Assembly: GCF_018129985.1 (NCBI RefSeq)
Contig: NZ_JAFCKT010000022.1
Coordinates: 1 to 61,475, forward strand
DNA from: Bradyrhizobium sp. SZCCT0148
GTDB lineage: Bacteria; Pseudomonadota; Alphaproteobacteria; Rhizobiales; Xanthobacteraceae
DNA: 61,475 nucleotides
Direction: 5' to 3'
Shown here: positions 25,573-38,804 of the stretch, piece after piece
How the letters are laid out: each line of letters begins with the position of its first letter
How positions within the stretch are numbered: the first letter of the stretch is position 1
The notes under the pieces: generated by a model
What the model was told of the DNA's origin: nothing
Seen by the model: the letters and a program-made list of their open reading frames with translations, nothing else
The model's database searches: none
Program-made: the position numbers and the translations under genes

Positions 25573-25809
25573 CTAGCCGGTCGGCGCGTCGCCGGAATCG
25601 TTCGGCGTCATCCCCGAGCCGGGCGTCTTGCTGTTGTCGTTCAGCTTGGGATCGCGCGTCGCCTCTCGCGACGGCGAGCCGTTCGATCCTGTCTTCTGCG
25701 CACCCGTCTTCTGCGGATCCGTATCGTTCACGGATTGCGCCCGCTGCTTGTCGCGGGGCTGCTCTTCGCCCCGCTGATCCCTAACGATGCCGTGGTCGGA
25801 ATGGGCCAT
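25573..25809 (-). CDS. Small disordered stress-type protein
   Basis: A 78-residue hydrophilic protein rich in Asp, Asn, Gln, Lys, Ser and Thr, with the near-repeat QKTGAQKTG and no hydrophobic segment. It is likely intrinsically disordered, like hydrophilin or desiccation proteins. A GAAGAGG sequence precedes the ATG at a rather long distance. Upstream at 25846-25870 (minus strand), GGAAC-N17-GTA is one mismatch away from the EcfG pattern. Function is unknown and the stress role is inferred from composition and neighbours. Confidence 0.55.
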   Translation of the reverse strand: MAHSDHGIVRDQRGEEQPRDKQRAQSVNDTDPQKTGAQKTGSNGSPSREATRDPKLNDNSKTPGSGMTPNDSGDAPTG

Positions 25810-25879
25810 GATGTGCTTTCGCCTCTTCTGATGTGTCGAAGCGCTTACGCATGGCGGCGTCGAAGGTTCCGATGCGGTG

Positions 25880-26011
25880 CTAGCTGTGCGCCGCGTGGAC
25901 CGCAGCCGATGCCTTTTCCAGATGAACCTGGCGCACCGTCGTCACAGTCGCGAACGCGACCGAGACACCAAAGGCGAAAACCAGTGAAAGAAGTGCCAGA
26001 CGTGGGGCCAT
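25880..26011 (-). CDS. 43-residue exported or membrane micropeptide
   Basis: A very short gene with an excellent ribosome site (GGAGGAGG, seven bases before ATG). The product is Met-Ala-Pro-Arg followed by a hydrophobic helix (about residues 5-25, ALLSLVFAFGVSVAFATV) and a short polar tail ending in two histidines. It may be a single-span membrane peptide or a cleaved secreted peptide. It is upstream of the 78-residue stress-type gene on the same strand, with 70 bp between. I know no named family. Confidence 0.6.
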   Translation of the reverse strand: MAPRLALLSLVFAFGVSVAFATVTTVRQVHLEKASAAVHAAHS

Positions 26012-26128
26012 CACAAAACCTCCTCCTGGAAGGGAAAACCAACGCGATCGACTACTCCCTGATCATCCCCGATTGGTCGCTTGCATTCCGTGAGCCGTCT
26101 CACACGCGGATTCGCGAAAGCAGAGCGC

Positions 26129-26323
26129 TCACGCCTCCCGATGCTGAGCAAAACGCCTCGGGACGGGCGGAATTTCGCCATCGAGCCAATCTTGCTCGTG
26201 GGCGAGCGCCGTCCAGGCGCTAGCCATGCGCGAATAGCGCTTGTTGGCGGGGCCTCCCTCGGCGCGCTCCGCGAGCTGAAGACAATTATCGGCGTTGTCT
26301 CTGAAGATGTCAGACTGTTTCAT
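26129..26323 (-). CDS. Small conserved rhizobial hypothetical protein
   Basis: A 64-residue helical protein. It has the pattern DIFRDNADNCLQLAERAEGG, KRYSRMASAWTALAHEQDWLDGE, which recurs (from memory) in many small Bradyrhizobium proteins of unknown function. The start at 26323 is the first that fits that pattern; the open frame continues upstream with unrelated sequence. It resembles in spirit the ENVRRYR-type proteins at 41402 and 57910 (short helix, cluster of Ala, Trp, Gln, Asp), but the similarity is too weak to call them homologous. It is divergent from the second DUF4142 gene. Confidence 0.65.
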   Translation of the reverse strand: MKQSDIFRDNADNCLQLAERAEGGPANKRYSRMASAWTALAHEQDWLDGEIPPVPRRFAQHREA

Positions 26324-26385
26324 CCGAAAGACGTGGGGACGGAACACCGGCATCGCAAGCCGATTGCCAGATCGTAATGTTTCCG

Positions 26386-26410
26386 GGAACTTCGCCTTTT
26401 GCCCGGGGTT
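26386..26410 (+). promoter_or_regulatory. EcfG-type promoter, GGAAC-N16-GGTT
   Basis: GGAAC at 26386-26390 and GGTT at 26407-26410. The downstream element ends only 7 bp before the ATG of the next gene, which implies a leaderless or nearly leaderless mRNA if it is used. A second, poorer copy (GGAAC-N16-GATT) begins at 26341. Confidence 0.5.
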
Positions 26411-26417
26411 GTTGGCG

Positions 26418-26930
26418 ATGCGAATTTTGGTCGCGATCATCCTGGCATTCATCAGCACCGCAGCGCTTGCCGACAGCACCGGTGAGCAAAAGACTGTCGA
26501 GCGCGTACCGAGTGCGACCGATGTCATCACCGGCCTTTACGATTTCAGCCGCTTCCAGCAAGGCCTTCTGGAGAGTGCCGACCTGAAGGGCAACGCCGAG
26601 GTCAGGAATCTCGCCGCCTTGCGCGCCGAGGAAGCCGTCAAGCGCGACAAGGCGTTGAAACAGATCCAGGAGGCGATCGGCGCAGAGCCGCGTGCAGGCA
26701 AGACGACGTCCGTCAGCGCGAGCCTGGTGGAGCCCGAAACCGTGGATGGACCGACTTACGTTCGAACGTTCTACGCCTCGCAAATTCCCGAATACGAATC
26801 GGCCATCGAACTCCTCGACCGCTATCTGAAAGGGCCCGACAACACCGCCCTCGCGGCGTTCGCCCGCGAGCAGCTCCCGATGCTGCGCGCGCAGGTCAAA
26901 GACGACGCGCGCACGATGGCCGACAAGTAG
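26418..26930 (+). CDS. Divergent DUF4142-like secreted protein
   Basis: A 170-residue exported helical protein. The signal peptide (MRILVAIILAFISTAALA) is followed by a helical bundle: YDFSRFQQGLLESADLKGNAEVRN, AEEAVKRDKALKQIQ, and a final YASQIPEYESAIELLDRYLKG and LPMLRAQVKDDARTM. The layout and spacing match DUF4142 proteins, although the conserved His pair is missing. It is preceded almost immediately by an EcfG-type promoter. It is likely a periplasmic stress protein of unknown activity. Confidence 0.65.
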   Translation: MRILVAIILAFISTAALADSTGEQKTVERVPSATDVITGLYDFSRFQQGLLESADLKGNAEVRNLAALRAEEAVKRDKALKQIQEAIGAEPRAGKTTSVSASLVEPETVDGPTYVRTFYASQIPEYESAIELLDRYLKGPDNTALAAFAREQLPMLRAQVKDDARTMADK

Positions 26931-27351
26931 CGTCCTCTATTAGTCTTTCGGAGGATATTGCTGGCTCTCCGACCGGACCGCGGGGTAGCCTTCGGGCATT
27001 TGCCAGTCCGCCATTGCCATCCTAGCCGCCCCACGATGAGGTCCCGCTGCCGCTCGGCTCCGATCGGGTCGCCGCCTCCGTGGTCGGCGCATCAGCGGCT
27101 GGATCCGCCGGTGACTGCCCTCGGCCGCTAGAGATGCCCGCACGAAAGACTGGCGTATTCTGCTGTCGCCCTTTTCTCAAAAGAATATGGAACCAATGCG
27201 AAGTTTCGCCGTTATTGGCATCGGGCTGAGCAGGACAGGTTCCATATCCTCGCGCCGTAACATTGGCGCTTGATTTCGAATTTGGCTAAAGCTCTATTTT
27301 GACCAGTCGCGTCTGGCCGTGGATTCGGCCGACACCTGCGGGGGAATCAAT
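26931..27351. other. Upstream region of the poly-HAMP kinase operon
   Basis: 421 bp without a convincing gene. A minus-strand frame at 26940-27020 could encode only 26 residues and has no clear support. The useful content is the EcfG-type promoter at 27189-27213 and a leader of about 130 nt before the kinase start codon. Confidence 0.5.
27189..27213 (+). promoter_or_regulatory. Perfect EcfG-type promoter, GGAAC-N16-CGTT
   Basis: GGAAC at 27189-27193 and CGTT at 27210-27213 match the general-stress consensus exactly. The site is 138 bp upstream of the poly-HAMP kinase ATG and is the nearest promoter-like element. Confidence 0.6.
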
Positions 27352-33648
<6,297 letters not shown>

Positions 33649-33662
33649 GTTTGGATGCGCGA

Positions 33663-35150
33663 ATGGACCATGAAAAGGTCAACATTCTCCTCGTCGACGA
33701 CCAGCCGGCTAAGCTGCTCGCCTATGAGGTGATATTGAAGGAACTCGGCGAGAACCTCGTGATCGCCTCGTCCGGCCGTGAGGCGCTGGAGGTGCTGCTC
33801 AAGACCGAGATCGCGGTGATCCTGGTCGACGTCTGCATGCCCGAGCTCGACGGCTTCGAGCTCGCCGCGATGATCCGCGAGCATCCGCGCTTCCAAAAGA
33901 CCGCCATGATCTTCATCTCCGCCATCCAGGTCAGCGACCTCGACCGCCTGCGCGGCTACGAGATGGGCGCGGTCGACTACGTTCCGGTGCCGGTCGTGCC
34001 GGAGGTGCTGCGCGCCAAGATCAAGGTGTTTGCCGAGCTCTACCGCAAGACCCGCGAGCTCGAACGGCTGAATCACGAGCTTGAGGACCGCGTCCGCGCA
34101 CGCACGGCAGAATTGGAAAACTCCACCGCGAAGCTGCGCGAAAGCGAGCAGCGGCGCAGCATGGCGATCGCCGCCGGCAAGATGGGTTCCTGGGATTGGG
34201 ACTGGATCAGCGGCGACTGGATGTGGGACGAGGGGCAATATCGCATCTTTGGCGTCAGCCCCGACAGCTTCGCGGTCAACCCGGCCAACGTTCAGGCGCT
34301 GCTGCATCCCGATGACGTCGAGCAGTTGCGCAAGGCGATTGCCGAATTCAACAAGGGCACGCGGGCCTATGAGACCGAGTTCCGCATCCTGCGGCCCGAT
34401 GGAGAGGTGCGCTGGTGCGTGGGCACAGCAGCAGCAACAGTGGACGACAGCGGTCGCGTCGTGCGGGTGAGCGGCGTCACCGTGGACATCACCGAACGCA
34501 AGCGTGCCGAGGAACGGCAGAATCTGCTGGCCCGAGAAGTCGATCATCGTGCCAAGAACGCGCTGGCGCTGGCGCAATCGATCGTGCGCCTCACCCGCGC
34601 CGACGAGGTCAAGGCCTATGTCAGCGCCGTCGAAGGACGCATCAATGCGCTGGCGCGCGTGCACACCATCCTGTCGCTGTCGAGCTGGCAAGGCGCCGAG
34701 CTTTCCAGACTGATCGATGAGGAGCTTGCACCCTATTCGCTCGGTGGCCAGATCGTGTTGGCGGGTCCGGAGGTGCAGTTGATGCCGACGACGGCCCAGA
34801 CCCTGGCGCTTGCGCTGCACGAGCTCTTCACCAACTCGGCCAAGTATGGCGCCCTCTCTACCAGGTCGGGACGGCTCGCGATTGGCTGGCAAGTCGAGGA
34901 CCAAAGGCTGACGCTGAACTGGGAAGAAACCGGCGGTCCACTCGTCATGCCCCCGAAATCTCGCGGCTTCGGCACGCGGAGCCTGCTTGCGAGCGTCGAG
35001 TCCCAGCTCGGTGGACAAGCACAATTCGATTGGCGAGCCGAGGGATTGTTGTGCCGTCTGGAGGTGCCGCTGACACGCAAGACAGCGGCAACCGTCCCCG
35101 GAAAATTCGACCCCGCAAGCGCGTCCGAATTGCAACGCGCCTCGGGCTAG
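33663..35150 (+). CDS. REC-PAS-HWE histidine kinase
   Basis: A 495-residue cytosolic kinase. An N-terminal receiver domain (phospho-Asp 56 in ILVDVCMPELDG) and a coiled coil (140-170) are followed by a PAS/PAC domain (about 165-285, with WDWDWISGDW and HPDDVE) and an HWE-type kinase core. The core has His295 in REVDHRAKNALALAQ, ELFTNSAKYGALS and the LNWEETGGP, GFGTRSLL signatures. HWE kinases feed PhyR-type stress responses and other single-domain receivers in alphaproteobacteria. It starts 14 bp after the poly-HAMP kinase and probably receives phosphate or signal from it. No output regulator is next to it. Confidence 0.92.
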   Translation: MDHEKVNILLVDDQPAKLLAYEVILKELGENLVIASSGREALEVLLKTEIAVILVDVCMPELDGFELAAMIREHPRFQKTAMIFISAIQVSDLDRLRGYEMGAVDYVPVPVVPEVLRAKIKVFAELYRKTRELERLNHELEDRVRARTAELENSTAKLRESEQRRSMAIAAGKMGSWDWDWISGDWMWDEGQYRIFGVSPDSFAVNPANVQALLHPDDVEQLRKAIAEFNKGTRAYETEFRILRPDGEVRWCVGTAAATVDDSGRVVRVSGVTVDITERKRAEERQNLLAREVDHRAKNALALAQSIVRLTRADEVKAYVSAVEGRINALARVHTILSLSSWQGAELSRLIDEELAPYSLGGQIVLAGPEVQLMPTTAQTLALALHELFTNSAKYGALSTRSGRLAIGWQVEDQRLTLNWEETGGPLVMPPKSRGFGTRSLLASVESQLGGQAQFDWRAEGLLCRLEVPLTRKTAATVPGKFDPASASELQRASG

Positions 35151-35222
35151 AGCACGATGCGATCAGGATGAAGCGTCATCGCGCTTCAGGTTGGCTTTTG
35201 CGTATGATCTTCGGATAACCGC
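35151..35222. repeat. Degenerate rhizobial intergenic repeat
   Basis: AGCACGATGCGATCAGGATGAAGCG...CGCTTCAGG...GTATGATCTTCGGAT resembles the AGCATGATCC...AAGCG...GATCATGC intergenic element common in Bradyrhizobium, with several changes. GATGAAGCG and CGCTTC can pair. Confidence 0.4.
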
Positions 35223-35245
35223 TGCACAGCTGTCCGGATCGTGCC

Positions 35246-35467
35246 TTAGCCCGACGCCACCATCCTCGATTGCCGCTGCGGCAGCGCTTCCTCGGCGACG
35301 CGTCCTTCGAGCCAAGCTTCCGTCCGAGCGAGATCGCGTAGCGCCGTCGCGTAGCGGCGGGCCGCACTTCGCTCCGCGCCGCGTGGCAGTTTGCGGGCCT
35401 TGCGCAGCATATCCGCTGCCGCGTTGCGATAGGCCAGCGAGCGGTAAAGAAACACGACCTTACCCAT
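35246..35467 (-). CDS. Small basic hypothetical protein
   Basis: A 73-residue basic helical protein: MGKVVFLYRSLAYRNAAADM, then KLPRGAERSAARRYATALRDLARTEAWLEGRV. The regular Arg/Ala/Leu spacing suggests one long amphipathic helix. I chose ATG 35467. Starts at 35512 or 35515 would add 15-16 Thr/Ser-rich residues and have no better ribosome site. It is divergent from the two-span stress protein gene. Function unknown; it resembles small rhizobial proteins seen near stress genes. Confidence 0.6.
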   Translation of the reverse strand: MGKVVFLYRSLAYRNAAADMLRKARKLPRGAERSAARRYATALRDLARTEAWLEGRVAEEALPQRQSRMVASG

Positions 35468-35571
35468 AGCGAATGTTCCCGTTTCGAATGTACCCGTTGT
35501 GCTGGTGCTCATCATCGTCAATCCGGCATGAACGTCGGATGAAGCCGACCACGACAATCCTTCTTCCGTTT

Positions 35572-35596
35572 GGAACCGGTGAATATCGCCCGCGTT
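35572..35596 (+). promoter_or_regulatory. Perfect EcfG-type promoter, GGAAC-N16-CGTT
   Basis: GGAAC at 35572-35576 and CGTT at 35593-35596, 27 bp before the chosen start codon of the two-span membrane protein. It also argues against an earlier start for that gene. Confidence 0.65.
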
Positions 35597-35623
35597 GGCA
35601 TGACAATTCGGGATGCGGTTCCC

Positions 35624-35881
35624 ATGCGCTCAAGAAAGTCTTCCGACTTGATCTCCCCCGCCGGCCTCATCAAGCTGATGATGCATGCGTTGATGGGCGC
35701 AGCCCTCGGCCTCACCTTCGGCCTTACGCTGATCTTGTCCAATCCGGCCGTCGCCAGCTTGCTAGATCACAGCGGAACCCACGCCGCCATCGTCGTCGCC
35801 CTCGCATTGGTGACGACTTTCGCGATCGGCGCCACACTCACCGGCGCTGTGTTCATCCTCGTGGAGGACAAGCAAACTTGA
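35624..35881 (+). CDS. Small two-span membrane protein
   Basis: An 85-residue inner-membrane protein. A basic N-terminus (MRSRKSSD) is followed by two hydrophobic helices (about residues 17-38 and 49-76) joined by a short polar loop with HSGTHAA, ending in EDKQT. I chose ATG 35624 because the perfect EcfG-type promoter at 35572-35596 would place transcription start near 35603, after the upstream in-frame ATG codons (35570, 35600). Function unknown; probably a small envelope stress protein. Confidence 0.65.
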   Translation: MRSRKSSDLISPAGLIKLMMHALMGAALGLTFGLTLILSNPAVASLLDHSGTHAAIVVALALVTTFAIGATLTGAVFILVEDKQT

Positions 35882-35913
35882 AGCGTCCGTGACCTGCGGG
35901 AGATATGCTGGTC

Positions 35914-35938
35914 GGAACTCCTTCGCCGAATAGCGGTT
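35914..35938 (+). promoter_or_regulatory. EcfG-type promoter, GGAAC-N16-GGTT
   Basis: GGAAC at 35914-35918 and GGTT at 35935-35938, 36 bp upstream of the small secreted protein start. Confidence 0.6.
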
Positions 35939-35974
35939 GGCTGCCTGCGTCAATTTAACTCAGGAGTTCCCCGT

Positions 35975-36223
35975 ATGACAAGGACGAAGCTCGTTCTCAC
36001 CGCGTTGTTGGCCACCGGCCTTGCCGCTGCGCCGCTCGCCGCACAGGCCAAGTCGCACAAGGCGAAACACGGATCATCGATGTCGTCCTCGCAGACCACC
36101 GGCGCCAACACCAAGTCCTCGAAGGGCGCGGATCCCTCCGGCCAGGGCGGTTCCGGTCCCGGCTCGGACCAGGGCGGCACCATGACCAACCAGAACGGCA
36201 AGGGCATGACCAATACCAAGTAG
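35975..36223 (+). CDS. Small Gly/Ser-rich secreted protein
   Basis: An 82-residue exported protein. The signal peptide (LVLTALLATGLAAAPLAAQA) ends near residue 25. The mature part is polar and disordered: Lys/His/Ser at first, then PSGQGGSGPGSDQGGT and a TNQNGKGMTNTK tail. A CAGGAG ribosome site lies eight bases upstream. It has its own EcfG-type promoter and a strong terminator, so it is a one-gene stress unit. No enzymatic motif. The role could be as a periplasmic hydrophilin (inference). Confidence 0.75.
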   Translation: MTRTKLVLTALLATGLAAAPLAAQAKSHKAKHGSSMSSSQTTGANTKSSKGADPSGQGGSGPGSDQGGTMTNQNGKGMTNTK

Positions 36224-36244
36224 GCCCAGACCGACCAGGTCAAC

Positions 36245-36273
36245 AAAAGCCCCGCGGCGACGCGGGGCTTTTT
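36245..36273. terminator. Bidirectional rho-independent terminator
   Basis: AAAAGCCCCGCG, GCGA loop, CGCGGGGCTTTTT. A 12-bp perfect stem flanked by A and T runs, shared by the convergent small secreted gene and the PfpI gene. Confidence 0.92.
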
Positions 36274-36295
36274 CGTTGAGGCGAGCATCTGCCAC

Positions 36296-36856
36296 TCAGG
36301 CAGCGTTGCGCTGCACGTGACGGCCCTCCTTCACTTCCTCGATGATCTTGGCGCTGAACGCTTCCAGGTCACCGGGATTGCGCGAGGTGATGATGCCCTG
36401 GTCGACGACCACCGCAGAATCTTCCCATGCCGCGCCGGCATTGATGACATCGGTCTTGATGGACTTGTAGGACGTCATCTTGCGACCCTTGGCGATGCCC
36501 GTCTCGATCAGCAGCCACGGCGCATGACAGACGGCGGCAACGACCTTCTTCGCATTGAAGATATCCTTGATGAAGGACAATGCCTTCGGCTCGAGGCGAA
36601 GCAGGTCGGGGTTGATCTGTCCGCCCGGCAACACCAGGGCGTCGTAGTCGCTGCTGGAGGCCTGGTCCAGCGTCTTGTCGACGGTCACCGGCCGCCCCCA
36701 ATCCTTCTTGTCCCAGCCCTTGATCTCGCCGGCTTCAAGCGAGATCACGTGAACCGTTGCGCCGGCCTGTTTCAGACGTTCGCGCGGCACTTCCAGTTCC
36801 GACTGCTCGAAACCGTGCGTCGCGAGAATCGCGATGGTCTTGCCTTTGATATCCAT
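36296..36856 (-). CDS. DJ-1/PfpI-family protein
   Basis: A 186-residue class I glutamine-amidotransferase-like protein of the PfpI/YhbO type, associated with glyoxal/methylglyoxal damage repair and stress resistance. Family landmarks: IAILATHGFEQSELEVPRE with the active-site Glu, LVLPGGQINPD, and the nucleophile elbow AAVCHAPWLL with its cysteine and adjacent histidine. ATG 36856 has GGAG upstream and gives the usual length. The frame stays open for 123 codons more (see the extension feature). Upstream at 36890-36914, GGAAC-N17-ATT on the minus strand is a near match to the EcfG pattern. It ends at a shared terminator. Confidence 0.88.
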   Translation of the reverse strand: MDIKGKTIAILATHGFEQSELEVPRERLKQAGATVHVISLEAGEIKGWDKKDWGRPVTVDKTLDQASSSDYDALVLPGGQINPDLLRLEPKALSFIKDIFNAKKVVAAVCHAPWLLIETGIAKGRKMTSYKSIKTDVINAGAAWEDSAVVVDQGIITSRNPGDLEAFSAKIIEEVKEGRHVQRNAA

Positions 36857-37210
36857 GGAACGCTCCATTGCTGTGTCAGGAGCCCGGTCAATCGGCCCAT
36901 CACGCTTCCGTTCCGAGCACTGGCGCAGCTCACGGGGATGTGCGGCCGACCTCGACGGCTGCTTGAGCGTACGCGGCAGAGGCCGATCCGGCGCGTCGCT
37001 TGCGCTCACGCGTCGGATGTCAGGGTCTTGACGGCCGCCCGTGGAGTTCGTCTTCACGAGATGGTCGAGCTGCGCCCGCTTGCGTCCGAGCAGAACTTGA
37101 GCCGCAGCATCATCGAGACCGGCGCGCTGCAATTGCCGGATGGCGGAGCCCAGTTCGAGAATCTCGGCGCGCAACTTCAGGGTCCGGTAAGCGTCCGGAT
37201 CTTCTTCCAC
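36857..37210 (-). other. In-frame coiled-coil segment upstream of the PfpI domain
   Basis: The PfpI reading frame is open back to 37225 without a stop. The distal part reads like a real small coiled-coil protein (DAYRTLKLRAEILELGSAIR, AAAQVLLGRKRAQLDHLVK). It would start at GTG 37210 with a GGGGGA site, 20 bp after the preceding coiled-coil gene. A low-complexity Arg/Pro/Ser stretch then joins it to the PfpI domain. Either two neighbouring genes have lost the stop between them and are fused, or the small gene terminates elsewhere and this is chance read-through. Confidence 0.5.
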
Positions 37211-37229
37211 GGCGCAATCCCCCAAAGGT

Positions 37230-37505
37230 TCAGCGCCGGGTGCGCGCGCGCTCGGGATTGCCGGCTGTCTTTACAAGACGAAGACGCACCCGATCGCGGA
37301 CGTCAGGCAGGACACCGCCGCCGCCGGCAGCCTTCCATTCCCCGATCAGCAGGTCGACTTTCCGGCGCAGATCCATCTGCGCCTGGGCCTGTTGGGCGCA
37401 ATCGCGATCGCCGTTGATAAGATCGCGCACTGACGCCTCGACGCCGGCCATTTCAAGCCTCAAGGCGCTGATTTTACGTCGAATTTCATTAATTCTGTTG
37501 TCCAT
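37230..37505 (-). CDS. Small coiled-coil protein
   Basis: A 91-residue protein. A long amphipathic helix (INEIRRKISALRLEMAGVEA, then QAQAQMDLRRKVDLLIGEWK) is followed by a Gly-rich hinge (AAGGGG) and a basic tail. The ATG at 37505 is the first start. It resembles in layout the segment encoded just downstream on the same strand, so the two may be ancient tandem duplicates. It is divergent from the DUF3072-like gene by 62 bp. No known function. Confidence 0.6.
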   Translation of the reverse strand: MDNRINEIRRKISALRLEMAGVEASVRDLINGDRDCAQQAQAQMDLRRKVDLLIGEWKAAGGGGVLPDVRDRVRLRLVKTAGNPERARTRR

Positions 37506-37567
37506 GACTTGTTAGAACAAAATAAGAACATATAGTCAAGGCACGATTTTCAGGAGGGAGAAGCGCC

Positions 37568-37762
37568 ATGCAGGTTCAAGGCAGATACGACGCCAGGGTT
37601 TTCCTCACGGAGCAGATGACGCGGACGCAGGGGCTGAGGTTGAAGCGGTTGAGCGAAGAAGCCTATCAACCCGCACAATATGCGCGCGATCTATCCTTCA
37701 GCGAGGCGGCTCGGCGCATCCAAGTGCTGGAAGCCGAGATCGAGCTCGCGAATTCGTTTTAG
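37568..37762 (+). CDS. DUF3072-like small protein
   Basis: A 64-residue protein. MTRTQGLRLKRLSEEAYQPA followed by LSFSEAARRIQVLEAEIELA matches the short DUF3072 pattern (two helices with a TxAQ...LKxLxEEA / ..EASxRIxxLxxx). The ribosome site AGGAGGGAG is strong. The intergenic region before it is AT-rich with GAACAAAATAAGAAC, unlike the surroundings, and could be an operator. The role is unknown; homologues are often stress-region genes. Confidence 0.7.
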   Translation: MQVQGRYDARVFLTEQMTRTQGLRLKRLSEEAYQPAQYARDLSFSEAARRIQVLEAEIELANSF

Positions 37763-37801
37763 GCTGCGTCGTGCATTTGCAACGTTTGAAGATGCGTTTT
37801 C

Positions 37802-37826
37802 GGAACCATGCCCCTGTCGAGAGGTT
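37802..37826 (+). promoter_or_regulatory. EcfG-type promoter, GGAAC-N16-GGTT
   Basis: GGAAC at 37802-37806 and GGTT at 37823-37826, 23 bp upstream of the histone-like gene start. Confidence 0.6.
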
Positions 37827-37849
37827 TTTCCGGCCAAGGGAGAATATGC

Positions 37850-38152
37850 ATGGCACGCAAGGCAAAGAAACGCCGCTACTCACCCAGCTCCGGCAGCGAT
37901 GTCGAAAGCGAGATGCGCCGCTACAAGAAGGGCACCGCTAAGAGCGGTCCCAAAGGCCGTGGCGGTCGCGTGAAGAGCCGCAAGCAGGCAATCGCAATCG
38001 GACTGTCGAAGGCACGCAAGAAGGGCAAGAAGGTCCCGAAGAAGGCTGCCAGGACGTCTTCCAAAAAAACGTCCAAGAAAAGGACGGCCAAAAAGACGAC
38101 AACCAGGAAGACAACGAAGAAATCGTCAAAGCGCAAATCGAGCAAGCGCTGA
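37850..38152 (+). CDS. DUF6496-like protein with histone-H1-like lysine tail
   Basis: A 100-residue very basic protein. The N-terminal 58 residues (SDVESEMRRYKKGTAKSGP, GRGGRVKSRKQAIAIGLSKA) match the DUF6496 family of small nucleoid-like proteins. The last 40 residues are almost only Lys, Thr, Ser and Arg (repeating KKxxxKK) and resemble the C-tail of histone H1 or of HU-like HctB proteins. It probably binds and compacts DNA during stress (inference). An AAGGGAG site lies before ATG 37850. The EcfG-type promoter places it in the general stress regulon. Confidence 0.8.
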   Translation: MARKAKKRRYSPSSGSDVESEMRRYKKGTAKSGPKGRGGRVKSRKQAIAIGLSKARKKGKKVPKKAARTSSKKTSKKRTAKKTTTRKTTKKSSKRKSSKR

Positions 38153-38164
38153 GGTCGATCCGTC

Positions 38165-38527
38165 TCAGATCATGCTGCCCGGCATGAAGCAGCGGATCGA
38201 AACCCCGAACGCGGTCTTCACCGGCCACACCATGGTGCGGCCGGCACGGTTCGGCTCGGTGATGACGGCCTCATCCGGTACCTCGATCCACTCGCCGTCC
38301 AGACGCACGCGATAATGACCGTTATGGGACTCCCAGTCGGGATCGGCGACGGCAAACCCATCCGCATCCGAGCAGCACGGACCGAGGTGGCTGCGCAAAC
38401 CGTCGAACCATGGCTTCAGCGGCGAATCCGCGTAGCGCCCGTCGTCCCGCCCGAGGGCGTTTCCGCCCCAGAGCACGAATGGCGCCACCAGCAGCGCACT
38501 CCTAAGCGAGAGCTTCAATCGATCCAT
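38165..38527 (-). CDS. Small secreted protein with CCSDADG motif
   Basis: A 120-residue exported protein. Starting at ATG 38527 gives a signal peptide (MDRLKLSLRSALLVAPFVLW) and a mature domain with DSPLKPWFDGLRSHLGPCCSDADGFAVADPDWE, then YRVRLDGEWIEVPDEAVI. The motif P-C-C-S-D-A-D-G is a family hallmark of small alphaproteobacterial periplasmic proteins (from memory). Paired cysteines suggest a disulfide or metal site. A longer start at 38764 has no support. It converges with the histone-like gene, 12 bp away. Confidence 0.7.
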   Translation of the reverse strand: MDRLKLSLRSALLVAPFVLWGGNALGRDDGRYADSPLKPWFDGLRSHLGPCCSDADGFAVADPDWESHNGHYRVRLDGEWIEVPDEAVITEPNRAGRTMVWPVKTAFGVSIRCFMPGSMI

Positions 38528-38751
38528 GTCGGCACCGATCAATGCGAACCAGCGGCCTCTCGTGTGAGCGGCGGCAGGTTCCGGGGGTCCACGCTCGCCT
38601 GAACCTGGCGGCGTCATTGCCGTCAAGCCTTCAGCAACTTCAAAGTGTGATGAGTGAACACGGCTTTTTCGGACGAACCGGGTCATCATCGCTGCAGTTA
38701 ACGAGAATGTTATCGATCGCATCCCGGCAAGCCTGAAGCGAACGGAAACGG

Positions 38752-38779
38752 AAAAGGCGGCCACACGGGCCGCCTTTCT
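38752..38779. terminator. Hairpin terminator downstream of degP
   Basis: AAAAGGCGGCC, ACAC, GGGCCGCCTTTCTT: a 10-11-bp stem (one bulge) with A and T runs, 26 bp beyond the degP stop on the minus strand. It can also act on plus-strand transcripts. Confidence 0.8.
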
Positions 38780-38804
38780 TGTTCAATGCCGACCGACGTT
38801 CGCC

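Noticed and set aside
26940..27020. A 26-residue minus-strand peptide.
   Set aside because: No convincing ribosome site and no hydrophobic or conserved feature.
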